In this document: positions 33,191-45,322 of the stretch, piece by piece
Layout: every line of letters begins with the position of its first letter
Position numbering within the stretch: the stretch's first letter is position 1
Assembly: GCF_015767275.1 (NCBI RefSeq)
Contig: NZ_JADWMY010000006.1
Span: 186,001-250,000, forward strand
Source of the DNA: Herbaspirillum sp. AP02
GTDB taxonomy: Bacteria > Pseudomonadota > Gammaproteobacteria > Burkholderiales > Burkholderiaceae_D
DNA: 64,000 nt
Reading direction: 5' to 3'
Program-made: the position numbers and the translations under genes
The notes under the pieces: model-generated
Databases searched by the model: none
Seen by the model: only the letters and a program-made list of their open reading frames with translations
What the model was told of the DNA's origin: nothing

Positions 33191-35386
33191 ATGAGCATTG
33201 ATATGAGCCAGTTTTTCCAGGTCTTTTTCGACGAGGCCGAGGAAGGGCTCGCGGAAATGGAAAAGCTGTTGTTGGCCGTCAATGTGGCCTCGCCCGATCC
33301 GGAGGACCTCAACGCCGTATTTCGCGCCGCGCATTCCATCAAGGGGGGCTCGTCGACCTTCGGCCTGACCGATATCGCCGAAGTCACGCACGTGCTGGAG
33401 TCCCTGCTGGATCGTATCCGCCAGGGGCAGATGGCGCTGACCTCTGAACATGTGGACGCCTTCCTGGCGGCCAAGGACGTGTTGAAATCCATGCTCGACG
33501 GCCACAAGCACGGCGCCGAGGTGGATCTGGACGCAGTGGGTGACGTGCGCATGCTGCTGGAGGCCCTGTCGCAGGGCAAGAGCTCCAGTGTGGCCGCACC
33601 CAGGACTGCTGCTGCAGCGCCAGCCGGCGCCGTGGTCGGTCCCGACGGCGCGCGTCGCTATCGCCTGGAAATGCCGGTCATCGCCGACAAGGATGCCGAG
33701 GCGCTGGCCGACGAGCTGTCCATGCTGGGCAAGATCGAAAAGGCCAAGTCTCCGGAAGGAAACTGGGTCTTCATTCTCGATACGGCTGAACCGATCGATG
33801 ACGTGGTCGCCATCTGCGCCTTCATCGTCAACGTGGCCGATCTGAAGATTTCGCAGGCGGTCGATCCTGGCCAGGCCGCTGATGCCGAGCGTGGCTATGG
33901 TTTCTTCGATAATTTCGTCACCCAGGAAGATCGCGAACGCGCCCAGGGTTACGGTTTCTTCGACAATCAGACCACGCTGGAAGACAAGGAACGCGAGCAG
34001 GGGTACGGCTTCTTTGCCCCCTTCGTGCCGCTGGACATCAGCGCCAGGAAGCCGGAAGCAGACAGCGCGGCACATGGTGCCGCCAGTGGCGGCAACGGTG
34101 CTAACGGTGCCAACGGTCATCATGACGATGCCCACCTGCATGGCGAGCACGCCTCCTCGGAAAAGAAATCCGCCAAGGGTGGCGCAGGGCAGGGGCAGGA
34201 ATCCTCGTCGATTCGCGTAAGCATCGAGAAGGTCGACCAGCTGATCAACCTGGTCGGCGAACTGGTGATTACCCAGGCCATGATCGAGCAGCGCGTCGGC
34301 AAGCTGGATCCGATGCAGCATGAACACCTGCTCAACAGCGTCAGCCAGTTGAGCCGCAATACCCGGGATCTGCAGGAATCGGTGATGTCGATCCGCATGA
34401 TGCCGATGGACTATGTGTTTTCGCGCTTCCCGCGCATGGTGCGCGATCTGGCGCACAAGTTGGGCAAGCAGGTCGAATTCGTCACCCATGGCGCCGCCAC
34501 CGAACTGGACAAGGGCCTGATCGAACGCATCGTCGATCCCCTCACGCACCTGGTGCGCAACAGCATTGACCATGGCATCGAACTGCCGGATGCGCGCCGC
34601 AGCGCAGGCAAGGGCGAAGCCGGGGTGCTGGCGCTGTCGGCCGAGCACCAGGGCGGCAACATCATCATCGAGGTCACCGATGACGGTGGCGGTCTGAACC
34701 GCGACAAGATCCTGGCCAAGGCCAAGCAGCAGGGCATGCCGGTGACCGACAACCTGTCGGACGCCGAGGTCTGGCAACTGATCTTCGAGCCGGGCTTCTC
34801 CACCGCCGAACAGGTGACCGACGTGTCGGGCCGTGGCGTGGGTATGGATGTGGTCAAGCGCAACATCCTGGCCATGGGCGGCGCGGTCGATATCCGCTCC
34901 AGCAAGGGCTTTGGTACCACCATCTCGATCTCTCTGCCGCTGACACTGGCCATCCTGGACGGCATGTCGATCCGGATTGGTGAAGAAGTGTACATATTGC
35001 CGCTGGGATATGTGGTTGAATCTTTGCAGCCATTGGAGCAAGATATCAAGGAGATTTCTGGCCAGGGCAAGGTGCTGCGCGTACGCGGCGAATATCTGCC
35101 ACTGATCCCGCTTTATCAGATTTTCAACATCGAACCTTCCTTCACCAATCCTTCGCAAGGATTGGTGGTCATTCTGGAGTCAGATGGGAAAAAGGCGGCA
35201 CTTTTCGTGGACGACCTGATCGGACAGCAGCAGATTGTTGTCAAGAATCTGGAATCGAACTATCGGAAGGTCGCCGGCATTTCCGGAGCAACCATTCTGG
35301 GCGACGGCGGCGTCGCCCTGATTGTCGATGTGGCAGCCTTGCTGCGATCCAGCCGCCAACTGAACGACGAATCTGTATTTTCCTGA
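33191..35386 (+). CDS. cheA: CheA, chemotaxis histidine kinase
   Basis: Receives chemoreceptor signals and phosphorylates CheY and CheB. 731 residues: Hpt with His48 in FRAAHSIKGGSSTFG; a CheY-binding P2-like region (about 155-225); three 18-residue repeats starting GYGFF (from residue 235); a Gly/Asn/His-rich linker (about 300-330); dimerisation; HATPase with HLVRNSIDHGIE, DDGGGLN and GRGVGMDVV; and a C-terminal CheW-like domain. There is no receiver, which distinguishes it from WspE. All catalytic motifs are intact. Base use becomes more AT-rich in the last 300 bases. Confidence 0.96.
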   Translation: MSIDMSQFFQVFFDEAEEGLAEMEKLLLAVNVASPDPEDLNAVFRAAHSIKGGSSTFGLTDIAEVTHVLESLLDRIRQGQMALTSEHVDAFLAAKDVLKSMLDGHKHGAEVDLDAVGDVRMLLEALSQGKSSSVAAPRTAAAAPAGAVVGPDGARRYRLEMPVIADKDAEALADELSMLGKIEKAKSPEGNWVFILDTAEPIDDVVAICAFIVNVADLKISQAVDPGQAADAERGYGFFDNFVTQEDRERAQGYGFFDNQTTLEDKEREQGYGFFAPFVPLDISARKPEADSAAHGAASGGNGANGANGHHDDAHLHGEHASSEKKSAKGGAGQGQESSSIRVSIEKVDQLINLVGELVITQAMIEQRVGKLDPMQHEHLLNSVSQLSRNTRDLQESVMSIRMMPMDYVFSRFPRMVRDLAHKLGKQVEFVTHGAATELDKGLIERIVDPLTHLVRNSIDHGIELPDARRSAGKGEAGVLALSAEHQGGNIIIEVTDDGGGLNRDKILAKAKQQGMPVTDNLSDAEVWQLIFEPGFSTAEQVTDVSGRGVGMDVVKRNILAMGGAVDIRSSKGFGTTISISLPLTLAILDGMSIRIGEEVYILPLGYVVESLQPLEQDIKEISGQGKVLRVRGEYLPLIPLYQIFNIEPSFTNPSQGLVVILESDGKKAALFVDDLIGQQQIVVKNLESNYRKVAGISGATILGDGGVALIVDVAALLRSSRQLNDESVFS
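33893..34036 (+). repeat. Three in-frame 54-base repeats inside cheA
   Basis: GYGFFDNFVTQEDRERAQ, GYGFFDNQTTLEDKEREQ and the partial GYGFFAPFVPLD start at 33893, 33947 and 34001, exactly 54 bases apart. They lie between the P2-like and dimerisation regions. DNA copies have diverged, so this is an old protein repeat rather than a recent slippage. Confidence 0.9.
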
Positions 35387-35404
35387 TATTTAAAGGGCCA
35401 CAAC

Positions 35405-35911
35405 ATGTCTGACACTGCAACCAAGAATCTTTCCGGCTTCGGCGAAAAAGCTGACAGCAATGGAAACGAATTTCTTGCCTTCACCCTGGGTAAGGAAGAA
35501 TACGGCATCGATATTCTGAAGGTTCAGGAAATCCGCGGCTATGAGGCCGTGACCCGCATCGCCAACTCGCCTGACTTCATCAAGGGCGTGGTCAACCTGC
35601 GCGGCATCATCGTCCCCATCGTCGATATGCGCATCAAGTTCCAGCTGGGCGAACCGACCTATGACCAATTCACCGTGGTGATCATCCTCAACATCGGTGG
35701 TCGCGTGGTGGGCATGGTGGTCGACAGCGTCTCCGACGTGATCACCCTGACCCAGGAACAGATCAAGCCGGCCCCGGAAATGGGCACCACCTTCGACTCC
35801 GACTACCTGATCGGTCTGGGTACCCTGGAGCAGCGCATGCTGATCCTGGTGGATATCGACAAGCTGATGTCCAGCGCCGAAATGGGTCTGATCGAGAAGC
35901 TGGCTGCCTGA
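35405..35911 (+). CDS. cheW: CheW, chemotaxis coupling protein
   Basis: 168-residue adaptor joining chemoreceptors and CheA. Conserved segments are [44 protein letters not shown] and [14 protein letters not shown] at 35405, 18 bases after cheA. It is the last gene before a strong terminator, so the operon ends here; cheR, cheB and cheD of this pathway are not in the window. Confidence 0.96.
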   Translation: MSDTATKNLSGFGEKADSNGNEFLAFTLGKEEYGIDILKVQEIRGYEAVTRIANSPDFIKGVVNLRGIIVPIVDMRIKFQLGEPTYDQFTVVIILNIGGRVVGMVVDSVSDVITLTQEQIKPAPEMGTTFDSDYLIGLGTLEQRMLILVDIDKLMSSAEMGLIEKLAA

Positions 35912-36030
35912 TCGCCCTCAGGCCTGCCAGGACTGGCAACAGGGATCCGGAGGAGACGCAGTCCGGATCTGACGTTTTTCGTCGTTCGGTACCGCAGGAA
36001 AAGCGGGCAGACTAGCCCGATACAGAAGAG

Positions 36031-36065
36031 AAAAAGGCATCCGCCGTGTGGTGGATGCCTTTTTT
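36031..36065. terminator. Terminator at the end of the flhDC-mot-che block
   Basis: AAAAAGGCATCC (36031-36042) pairs with GGATGCCTTTTT (36053-36064), with further pairing toward the loop. The A and T flanks allow function in both directions, serving cheW on plus and the DUF2863 gene on minus. Confidence 0.92.
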
Positions 36066-36135
36066 ATTGGCCGCTGCCTGGCGCAGCCGAAAGCCACGCA
36101 GGCTACGCGGCAGCCCGCGCAGGCTGCTGATGGCG

Positions 36136-37383
36136 TCAATGGAAGTGTTCGACCGGCGGAGGGGTGTCTTCGGGCATCTCGGCGTGCACCAGTTCGCCCT
36201 CGCGATCGGGGAACAGGGGCGCGCCGCAGTCATCGCAGAACTCCATCGTGAAGCGCTCGACGTGATGCTTGATCTGGACGACACCGCATTCGCGCAGTAC
36301 GGTGAGGATCTGTTGCAGCGGGCTGGCCGGGAACCCTTCCAGCAGAGCGGCACCGCCCGGGATCATCATGGGCAGCTCCTCACCGCTTTCCTGTTCGTAT
36401 AGCGGCCATACGGTGCCGTAGACCACGGTCGGGTCGCTGCCGATGGAAAAGCCGATGCGGTATTCGTCGATCTGACCGTTGATGTCTTCGGAGAAGCCGC
36501 CGATGCTGGCGTGCAGCTCGGAGGAGGCGATGTCCAGGGTCTGCGTCAGGAAATAATCGGCGGCGCGGATGGATGCCGGCCGGATGTGCTTGTCAGCCTC
36601 GCGGCAGCCGAAGAAATAGGCCTGTGGCAGCAGCAGTTCGACATTGCAGCCGGGGAGCAGGCGCGTGAAGATCGGCGTGACCTGCTGCTTCCAGGCGTCG
36701 AAGGCAGCGGTCTTGCTGGCCGAGAAGTGGCTTTGCTGTTCGCTTTCCTGCCAGTGAAACAGGGCAGCGCCTGCGGGCACCAGCACGGCGGCGATAGCGT
36801 AGCGGGTATCGGCCAGGAAGGCGGCGGTCGGAGCCTGTTCACCGCGCAATTGCACCGGGCTGTTCTTCAGCGCGCTCTGGCCCATCTGGCGGGTCAGGGC
36901 GAACACGTCGGCATGCACGCGAGGCAGCTGTTCGATCGAGAACAGGCTGGGCGCCAGCGCCAGGCGTGCGTCCTTGGCCAGCACATGGGCATGCAGATGG
37001 GCCGCGATGGCGTTCTGCATGTCTGCAGCGATGGCCCCCGAAGCGATGGAAAAGCGGGTCCAGGCCAACACTGGCAGGACCAGCAGCTGGACATCGTAAT
37101 CCTGGCCCTCATGCTCGAGGATGGTCGATTCGCTGCCAGCCTCGACCGCCTCGATGAGTACGTCGTAGGCATCCAGGTCGGTCTTGAAGAGGTGGTCCAG
37201 GGCGCTATCGATCAGGCCCTGGTTGCCGGCGCGCAGCAGCTTGTTGAGCAGGGCGTCCAGGGGTTTCAGCCAGGCGCGTTCTTCGAGCCGGCTGGATGCC
37301 TGCGCAATGGCTTGCGCAAAGGTGACCAGGTGCTGGCTGTCGGCAGAAAGCTTGGAGGAGGAACGTTTGGCGGGACGACGCAT
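36136..37383 (-). CDS. DUF2863-like hypothetical protein
   Basis: 415 residues without signal peptide or membrane helix. It opens with a basic Arg/Lys/Ser stretch (MRRPAKRSSSKLS), then a largely helical domain. A C-terminal region carries CDDCGAPLFPDREGELVHAEMPED, a CxxC pair that could bind metal. Length and tail agree with the DUF2863 family, which I recall as restricted to Betaproteobacteria; no function is known. It is separated from acnA by a terminator and so probably has its own promoter. Confidence 0.7.
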   Translation of the reverse strand: MRRPAKRSSSKLSADSQHLVTFAQAIAQASSRLEERAWLKPLDALLNKLLRAGNQGLIDSALDHLFKTDLDAYDVLIEAVEAGSESTILEHEGQDYDVQLLVLPVLAWTRFSIASGAIAADMQNAIAAHLHAHVLAKDARLALAPSLFSIEQLPRVHADVFALTRQMGQSALKNSPVQLRGEQAPTAAFLADTRYAIAAVLVPAGAALFHWQESEQQSHFSASKTAAFDAWKQQVTPIFTRLLPGCNVELLLPQAYFFGCREADKHIRPASIRAADYFLTQTLDIASSELHASIGGFSEDINGQIDEYRIGFSIGSDPTVVYGTVWPLYEQESGEELPMMIPGGAALLEGFPASPLQQILTVLRECGVVQIKHHVERFTMEFCDDCGAPLFPDREGELVHAEMPEDTPPPVEHFH

Positions 37384-37492
37384 GTAGGCTATCTGTAATC
37401 TGTGGAAACGAAGCTGTCTATTGTAGATGATTTGGCAGCACTATCTGTCTTCAGGCCGCCGACCCTACTCCAAGGGGCAGGGAATGGACCAA

Positions 37493-37524
37493 TGAAAAAC
37501 GCCGGACGAATCCGGCGTTTTTCA
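37493..37524 (-). terminator. Intrinsic terminator after acnA
   Basis: TGAAAAACGCCGGA (37493-37506), loop of four, TCCGGCGTTTTTCA (37511-37524). Read on the minus strand it follows acnA by about 60 bases, with a TTTTT in the descending arm. Confidence 0.88.
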
Positions 37525-37581
37525 TTTTTGCAGACTTCCCGGCAGCCGTGGCAGCTTGGCTGCCACGGCTGCCCGTCCTGC

Positions 37582-40293
<2,712 letters not shown>

Positions 40294-40445
40294 GGCCTCT
40301 TCTCCTTAATTTGGCAATTTAGTGATGCTAGCTAGTCGAATCCGGTTTGCGCTGCAATGGTGAACTGCGGGGTGCTGCCTGATTCTGTGATTCTTTGTTT
40401 CTCTGGTACGACTAAGTCCTGGTCCGGGAAGCGCGGCTTCCCGTG

Positions 40446-40997
40446 TCAGTTCTGCTGGGGCGCCGCGGCCACGGTGGGGGTCGCTGCCGGTGCGGCGGCG
40501 GCCTTCATCTGCTCGGCGTTCTTGCATTCGTTGGCCAGCTGCTGACCCTTCTTGGAGTCCAGCAACAGGCCCTTGGCGGGGATGCCGATCCAGACCAGGC
40601 CCATCTTGCGGTTTTCGAATCGGTTGGCGCCGGTGGTGGTCTCCACGCGGGTCAGGCGGTGGATGCGCTTGTCCCAGCGGATGGCGATGTGCTTGTCATC
40701 GGCCTCGTTTTTCCAGATGGTCAGCTTGTGGCCCATTTCGCACTGGAAGTCGGCCGACAGGGTGCCGCCCAGTTCGGGTTCGCTATCGTCATCCTCGGCA
40801 TCCGAGGAGAAGGGCATCTTGGAAGCCGGAGCGGCGGCTGCCGCAGCGGCAGCGGCCTTCTTGGCCGGAGCCTTCTTGACCACCTTCTTCTTGGCAGCGG
40901 GCTTGGCGGCGGTGGCGGTCTCGGCCTGTGCCGGAGTGATGCCGGCGGTGGCGAACAGGGCGCCCAGCAGGGCGATCAGGGTCAGGTGCTTTTTCAT
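40446..40997 (-). CDS. Exported Lys/Ala-rich protein with MliC-like domain
   Basis: 183 residues. A clear signal peptide ends at AQA (about residue 25). A Lys/Ala-rich stretch follows (AAKPAAKKKVVKKAPAKKA, then poly-Ala), resembling histone H1-like tails, and then an acidic patch (DAEDDDSEPE). The C-terminal half has two cysteines in FQCEMGHKLTIW and LANECKNAEQ, with a core GLVWIGIPAKGLLLDSKKGQ. This resembles lysozyme-inhibitor MliC domains by cysteine spacing and the central G-x-xW element, but the match is tentative. It lies between the CitE-like gene and acnA. Confidence 0.65.
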   Translation of the reverse strand: MKKHLTLIALLGALFATAGITPAQAETATAAKPAAKKKVVKKAPAKKAAAAAAAAAPASKMPFSSDAEDDDSEPELGGTLSADFQCEMGHKLTIWKNEADDKHIAIRWDKRIHRLTRVETTTGANRFENRKMGLVWIGIPAKGLLLDSKKGQQLANECKNAEQMKAAAAPAATPTVAAAPQQN

Positions 40998-41017
40998 ATG
41001 CGGTGATCGAACGGTCT

Positions 41018-42019
41018 TTACTGCGTGGTTGAAGGTGAGTCGCCGACGGCGAACCAGATTAGGGTTTCCGGCGGTAGCGCCGCGCCAGTGGCGTGGGCGC
41101 GTTGCAGGATACTCCAGTAATAGCGATAGCTGGCCCGATCATGCAGGTTGCCCTGGTGCTGGATCGGGCCCCATTGCACCGACTGCGCCTTGAGCAAGAT
41201 CTGTGCCGCCAGTTCGGCCTCCTCGGTGGAGGGGGACATGGCCTGCACGATAGGACGGATCTGATCCGGGTGGATGCTCCACATCCGGGTATAGCCAAAT
41301 TCCTGTGCCGCCCGGCGCGCATCATCGGCCACGGCGGCGGGATTCCTGATGTCGGTGGTCACGTTGTGCGACGGCACCTTGCCGTGCGCATGGCAGGCGG
41401 CGGAAATCTCCAGCTTGGCGCGGCGCACCAGCGGGTGGTCGAACTGTCCGGGCGAACGCATGGCGCTGCCGGGAATGGCACCGTAGTGCGCCGACACGAA
41501 ATCCATGACCCCGAACGACAGCGACTGCACCTGGGGCAGGGCGGCGATGCGTGCGGCATCGGCCAGCGCGCCGTGGGTCTCGATGAGCACCTGCACCGGC
41601 AGCTGGGGACGACCGGCGTTGCCCGCCACGCGGTTGATGCTCTCCAGTGCGCGCAGCACGTCGGCAATGCCTTCCGGTTTGGGCAACATCACGTAGGCCA
41701 GCTCGCGCGCAGCGGCGCCGCAGATGATGGCCACGTCCTGCTCGAAGTGCGCATGGCCCACGTCATGCAGGCGCGCGCCGATGCGGCGGTGGACATTCTC
41801 GGGGCCGGCGATGAGCGAGGCGACCAGCTTGGCGTGCGCGGCGTCATTGCCGGCGGCGGCGCCGTCTTCGCAGTCGAAGGTGATGTCGAACAGGGGGCCG
41901 AGTTCCTGCTGCAGGGCCATCGACTTGCGCATCAGCTTTTCGGAGCCGGCGTAGTGATCGCACACCGGGAGCGAAACCGGCTGCTGGGCACCTGGGAACA
42001 AGACCTGGGAAGGATGCAT
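41018..42019 (-). CDS. CitE-like HpcH/HpaI family CoA-ester lyase
   Basis: 333-residue TIM-barrel protein of the CitE/malyl-CoA lyase type. Its Mg-binding acids are in DITFDCEDGAAAGND and its LFPGAQQPVSLPVCDHYAGSEKL opening is typical of stand-alone members found beside aconitase and malate dehydrogenase genes. Activities in this family include citramalyl- or malyl-CoA lyase or thioesterase, and the choice cannot be made from sequence. RMWSIHPDQIRPIV is the conserved C-terminal substrate loop. The start at 42019 was chosen because family proteins begin at about MHPSQVLF; upstream codons are repetitive and not protein-like. Confidence 0.85.
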   Translation of the reverse strand: MHPSQVLFPGAQQPVSLPVCDHYAGSEKLMRKSMALQQELGPLFDITFDCEDGAAAGNDAAHAKLVASLIAGPENVHRRIGARLHDVGHAHFEQDVAIICGAAARELAYVMLPKPEGIADVLRALESINRVAGNAGRPQLPVQVLIETHGALADAARIAALPQVQSLSFGVMDFVSAHYGAIPGSAMRSPGQFDHPLVRRAKLEISAACHAHGKVPSHNVTTDIRNPAAVADDARRAAQEFGYTRMWSIHPDQIRPIVQAMSPSTEEAELAAQILLKAQSVQWGPIQHQGNLHDRASYRYYWSILQRAHATGAALPPETLIWFAVGDSPSTTQ

Positions 42020-42139
42020 TGCTGCGAATGGGACTGGGGTAAGGTTATCGGATCGATCGATATTGCGATATTGCGGGTATTGCCGATATTGCAGGAAGAC
42101 GACGGGCGCGGCGGCTGAAGACCGCCGCGCCCTGGTCAA

Positions 42140-43129
42140 TTAACCGACCAGATGCTTGACGCCTTCACGCTCTTCCATCAGCTCCTTGAGAGTGATGTTG
42201 ATACGCTCTTGCGAGAACTCGTCGATTTCCAGACCCTGGACGATCTTGTACTCGCCATTTTCGGTGGTCACCGGGAAGCCGAACATGGTGCCTTCGGGGA
42301 TGCCGTAGGAACCATCCGAGGGGATGCCCATGGTGGTCCACTTGCCGTTGGTGCCCAGCACCCAGTCACGCACATGGTCGATGGCTGCGTTGGCTGCCGA
42401 CGCTGCCGAGGACAGGCCGCGGGCTTCGATGATGGCTGCGCCGCGCTTGCCGACGGTGGGCAGGAACACGTTCTTGTTCCATTCCTGGTCGTTGATGGCT
42501 TCCTTGACGGAGGCGCCATCGGCGGTGGCGAAGCGGTAGTCGGCGTACATGGTGGGCGAGTGGTTGCCCCACACGCACAGCTTTTCGATGGCCGAGACCG
42601 GCTTGCCGATCTTGGCAGCCACTTGCGACAGGGCGCGGTTGTGGTCCAGACGCAGCATGGCGGTGAAGTTCTTGGCCGGCAGGTTGGGAGCCGACTTCAT
42701 GGCGATGTAGGCGTTGGTGTTGGCCGGGTTGCCGACCACCAGCACCTTGACGTTGCGCGAGGCCACGGCGTCCAGTGCCTTGCCCTGCACGGTGAAGATC
42801 TGGGCGTTGGCTTCCAGCAGGTCCTTGCGCTCCATGCCGGGGCCACGGGGACGGGCACCCACCAGCAGGGCCACGTCGGCATCCTTGAAGGCGGTCATCG
42901 GATCGCTGTGGGCGGTCACGCCAGCCAGCAGCGGGAAGGCGCAGTCATCGATTTCCATGATGACGCCCTTGAGCGCCTTCTGTGCCTTCTCATCGGGGAT
43001 TTCCAGCAGTTGCAGGATGACCGGCTGGTCTTTGCCCAGCAGGTCGCCGTTGGCGATGCGGAACAGCAGGGAGTAACCGATCTGACCGGCGGCGCCGGTA
43101 ACGGCAACACGCATGGGGGCTTTAGCCAT
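42140..43129 (-). CDS. mdh: Malate dehydrogenase
   Basis: NAD-dependent oxidation of malate to oxaloacetate, last step of the TCA cycle. 329 residues of the cytosolic-type family found in many Burkholderiales. NAD-binding [35 protein letters not shown] (Arg loop), [12 protein letters not shown], and the catalytic His in [13 protein letters not shown] are clear. GGAGATTCAAC before the ATG is a good ribosome site. It is divergent from the GntR gene across 464 bases. Confidence 0.96.
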   Translation of the reverse strand: MAKAPMRVAVTGAAGQIGYSLLFRIANGDLLGKDQPVILQLLEIPDEKAQKALKGVIMEIDDCAFPLLAGVTAHSDPMTAFKDADVALLVGARPRGPGMERKDLLEANAQIFTVQGKALDAVASRNVKVLVVGNPANTNAYIAMKSAPNLPAKNFTAMLRLDHNRALSQVAAKIGKPVSAIEKLCVWGNHSPTMYADYRFATADGASVKEAINDQEWNKNVFLPTVGKRGAAIIEARGLSSAASAANAAIDHVRDWVLGTNGKWTTMGIPSDGSYGIPEGTMFGFPVTTENGEYKIVQGLEIDEFSQERINITLKELMEEREGVKHLVG

Positions 43130-43593
43130 GTTGAATCTCCAAAAGAGGTGATGAAAAAAAGCGTTCAGACTGCAAGAAGCGCACGTTGCGGTCGCGTCGC
43201 GGAGAGCGCGGCAGGGCCGTCTGCGGTTGCTTCTGGTTTGCGCAGAAAATTGCGCGACTTCCTCGAATTCTTGTTAGGCCGCCATGATACCGTCGAAAAC
43301 GCAGCGAGTCAGTTGCTTTCGGATCGGGTCCTGCCGACTAATCAAAAACCTGTCAAACTTGTGTTCTGCCTGCATGAAAACGCCACCGTCGATGTGGCTG
43401 GATGAGAGCGATTCTCGTTAGCGGCCTTCGGCCTGTAAATCGCACCCTGTCTGCCTTGCGGGTCTTCAGGTTGCTCGCGAGTGTAGGCCTGCGAAAGAGC
43501 GCTGTCAATCAATATCTTATGTCTTATATAAGACATATTATTGCCTAGTTTTTGCTGGACGCCGGAAGGGATTTTGTGTTGAAATTCGAGGTT
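43130..43593. promoter_or_regulatory. mdh / GntR divergent intergenic region
   Basis: 464 bases with no supported gene. It holds the mdh promoter on the minus side and, near 43500-43560, a sharply AT-rich stretch around a perfect 20-bp palindrome (listed separately) just upstream of the regulator gene. I see no further RNA gene or repeat. Confidence 0.6.
43518..43537. promoter_or_regulatory. Perfect 20-bp palindrome, candidate GntR operator
   Basis: TATGTCTTATATAAGACATA is a perfect inverted repeat with no central gap, 57 bases before the regulator's ATG. TCTTAT is also present just upstream, so the site may be partly doubled. Autoregulation by the adjacent GntR protein is likely. No second copy was seen by eye before sdhC, gltA, sucA or acnA. 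Confidence 0.7.
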
Positions 43594-44379
43594 ATGAGCT
43601 CGATCCTGCCCAATTCGAACAACGCCGACGCGCACACCGCGGGGTCGGGTGCTGCCAGTCCTGCGCCCACCTTCAGTCCGTTGTACCAGCAGATCAAGGC
43701 GCTCATCATGCAGCGCCTGGAAGCCGGCGAGTGGAAGCCCGGCGAGCTCATTCCCAGTGAAGTGGAGCTGGGCAATCGATTCAAGGTCAGCCAGGGGACG
43801 GTGCGCAAGGCCATCGACGAACTGGCGGCCGAAAACCTGGTGGTGCGCCGCCAGGGCAAGGGTACCTTTGTTGCCACCCATCATGAGACCCAGGCGCAGT
43901 TCCGCTTCCTGCGGCTGATGGCCGATAGCGACGAGCCGCAGCGTCCCGAGAACAAGATCGTCGAAGTCAAGCGCGTGCGCGCATCGGCCGAAGTGGCCCG
44001 TCAGCTCGACATGAAGTCGGGCGACTCCGTCATTTTCATTCGCCGGGTAAAATCGTTCAATGGCGTTCCCATCATCCTCGAAGACATCTGGCTGCCTGGC
44101 GCCATCTTCAAGGGGCTGACGGCCGAGCGCCTGGTGGAATACCGCGGGCCCCTGTATGGCCTGTTCGAGTCGGAATTCGGCACGCGCATGATCCGCGCCG
44201 AAGAGCGCATCCGGGCCGTCGGGGCGGATACGGATGCGGCAGAGTTTCTGGGCGTGGCGCCCCAAACGCCGTTGCTGAGTGTGGAACGGGCTTCATTCAC
44301 CTATGGCGACAAGCCGGTGGAAATGCGGCGCGGGCTGTACCTGACGACGAATCATCATTACCAAAGCGAGTTGAGCTGA
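43594..44379 (+). CDS. GntR/HutC-family transcriptional regulator
   Basis: 261 residues with an N-terminal winged helix-turn-helix (PSEVELGNRFKVSQGTVRKAI, RRQGKGTFVA) and a UTRA ligand domain (about 110-255) with SFNGVPIILEDIWLPG and DKPVEMRRGLYLTT. It sits directly upstream of sdhC and divergent from mdh, so it probably responds to a TCA intermediate and controls one or both arms. This is inference from position. The start ATG 43594 has GAGG three bases upstream; GTG at 43576, with GGAAGGG upstream, is a serious alternative. Confidence 0.88.
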   Translation: MSSILPNSNNADAHTAGSGAASPAPTFSPLYQQIKALIMQRLEAGEWKPGELIPSEVELGNRFKVSQGTVRKAIDELAAENLVVRRQGKGTFVATHHETQAQFRFLRLMADSDEPQRPENKIVEVKRVRASAEVARQLDMKSGDSVIFIRRVKSFNGVPIILEDIWLPGAIFKGLTAERLVEYRGPLYGLFESEFGTRMIRAEERIRAVGADTDAAEFLGVAPQTPLLSVERASFTYGDKPVEMRRGLYLTTNHHYQSELS

Positions 44380-44541
44380 GCGGACGACGCGGTGTTGTCC
44401 CGGGTCGGCGGCAACCGCCCGTGCAGCGCTAGGGACCGGGCGCGACGCCCTGTCGGCATGCTGCGAAGCGCAATAAAAGTTGATGGTGATTTAGAAAATC
44501 GGCGAAAATTGCACATTGTTTTAAACTGAGGAGAACCTTGT

Positions 44542-44952
44542 ATGTCTGAAGCCGCTAAACCACAACGGCCGCAATTTCGTAACATACACCTAACCCAAAT
44601 TGCCGGTTACCGCATGCCTCTGGCTGCCATCGTCTCGATCATGCACCGCATCAGCGGTCTGTTCCTGTTCCTGATGCTGCCTTTCATCCTGTACCTCCTG
44701 GACAGCAGCCTGCTCTCCGAAGGTACCTTCGACTACCTCAAGGGCTTCACCTCGGGCTGGTTCGTCAAGCTGGTCATCCTGGCCCTGTCCTGGGCCTACC
44801 TCCATCACTTCTGCGCCGGCATCCGCCACCTGATCATGGATAACCACATCGGTCTGGACAAGGACAGCGCACGCAAGTCCTCGGCAACTGTTCTGGTGAT
44901 CAGCATCGCGCTGATGATCCTGGTCGCATTGAAACTGTTCGGAGCATTCTAA
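44542..44952 (+). CDS. sdhC: SdhC, succinate dehydrogenase cytochrome b556 subunit
   Basis: Membrane anchor that binds heme b and quinone with SdhD. 136 residues and three membrane helices. MHRISGLFLFLMLPF carries the first signature, and WAYLHHFCAGIRHLIMD the heme-ligand His region. GAGGAGAACC precedes the ATG. First gene of sdhCDAB. Confidence 0.95.
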   Translation: MSEAAKPQRPQFRNIHLTQIAGYRMPLAAIVSIMHRISGLFLFLMLPFILYLLDSSLLSEGTFDYLKGFTSGWFVKLVILALSWAYLHHFCAGIRHLIMDNHIGLDKDSARKSSATVLVISIALMILVALKLFGAF

Positions 44953-44954
44953 AA

Positions 44955-45320
44955 ATGGCTGATAACAATATCGGACCCAAGCGCCTGGTCGTCGGCGCCC
45001 ACTATGGCCTGCGCGACTGGCTGGCGCAGCGCGCCACCGCCGTCGTGATGGCGGTCTACACCGTGATCCTGCTGGTGTGCTTCTTCACCTCGACCAACTT
45101 CAGCTACCAGGGCTGGGCAGCGCTGTTCTCGCATCAATGGTTCAAGGTCGCCACCTTTGCCGTGTTCATGGCGCTGTTCTTCCACGCCTGGATCGGCGTG
45201 CGTGATGCGCTGATGGACTACGTCAAGCCCGTGGGCATTCGTCTGGTCCTGCAAGTTGCCACCATCCTGTGGCTGATCGGTTGCGCTGGCTATGCTGCGC
45301 AGATTCTCTGGAGAAACTAA
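44955..45320 (+). CDS. sdhD: SdhD, succinate dehydrogenase membrane anchor
   Basis: 121 residues and three membrane helices; starts two bases after the sdhC stop. LVVGAHYGLRDWLAQRATAV and FHAWIGVRDALMDYVKP hold the conserved Arg/His residues for heme and quinone. It is tightly coupled to its neighbours and ends two bases before the sdhA GTG. Confidence 0.95.
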   Translation: MADNNIGPKRLVVGAHYGLRDWLAQRATAVVMAVYTVILLVCFFTSTNFSYQGWAALFSHQWFKVATFAVFMALFFHAWIGVRDALMDYVKPVGIRLVLQVATILWLIGCAGYAAQILWRN

Positions 45321-45322
45321 TC

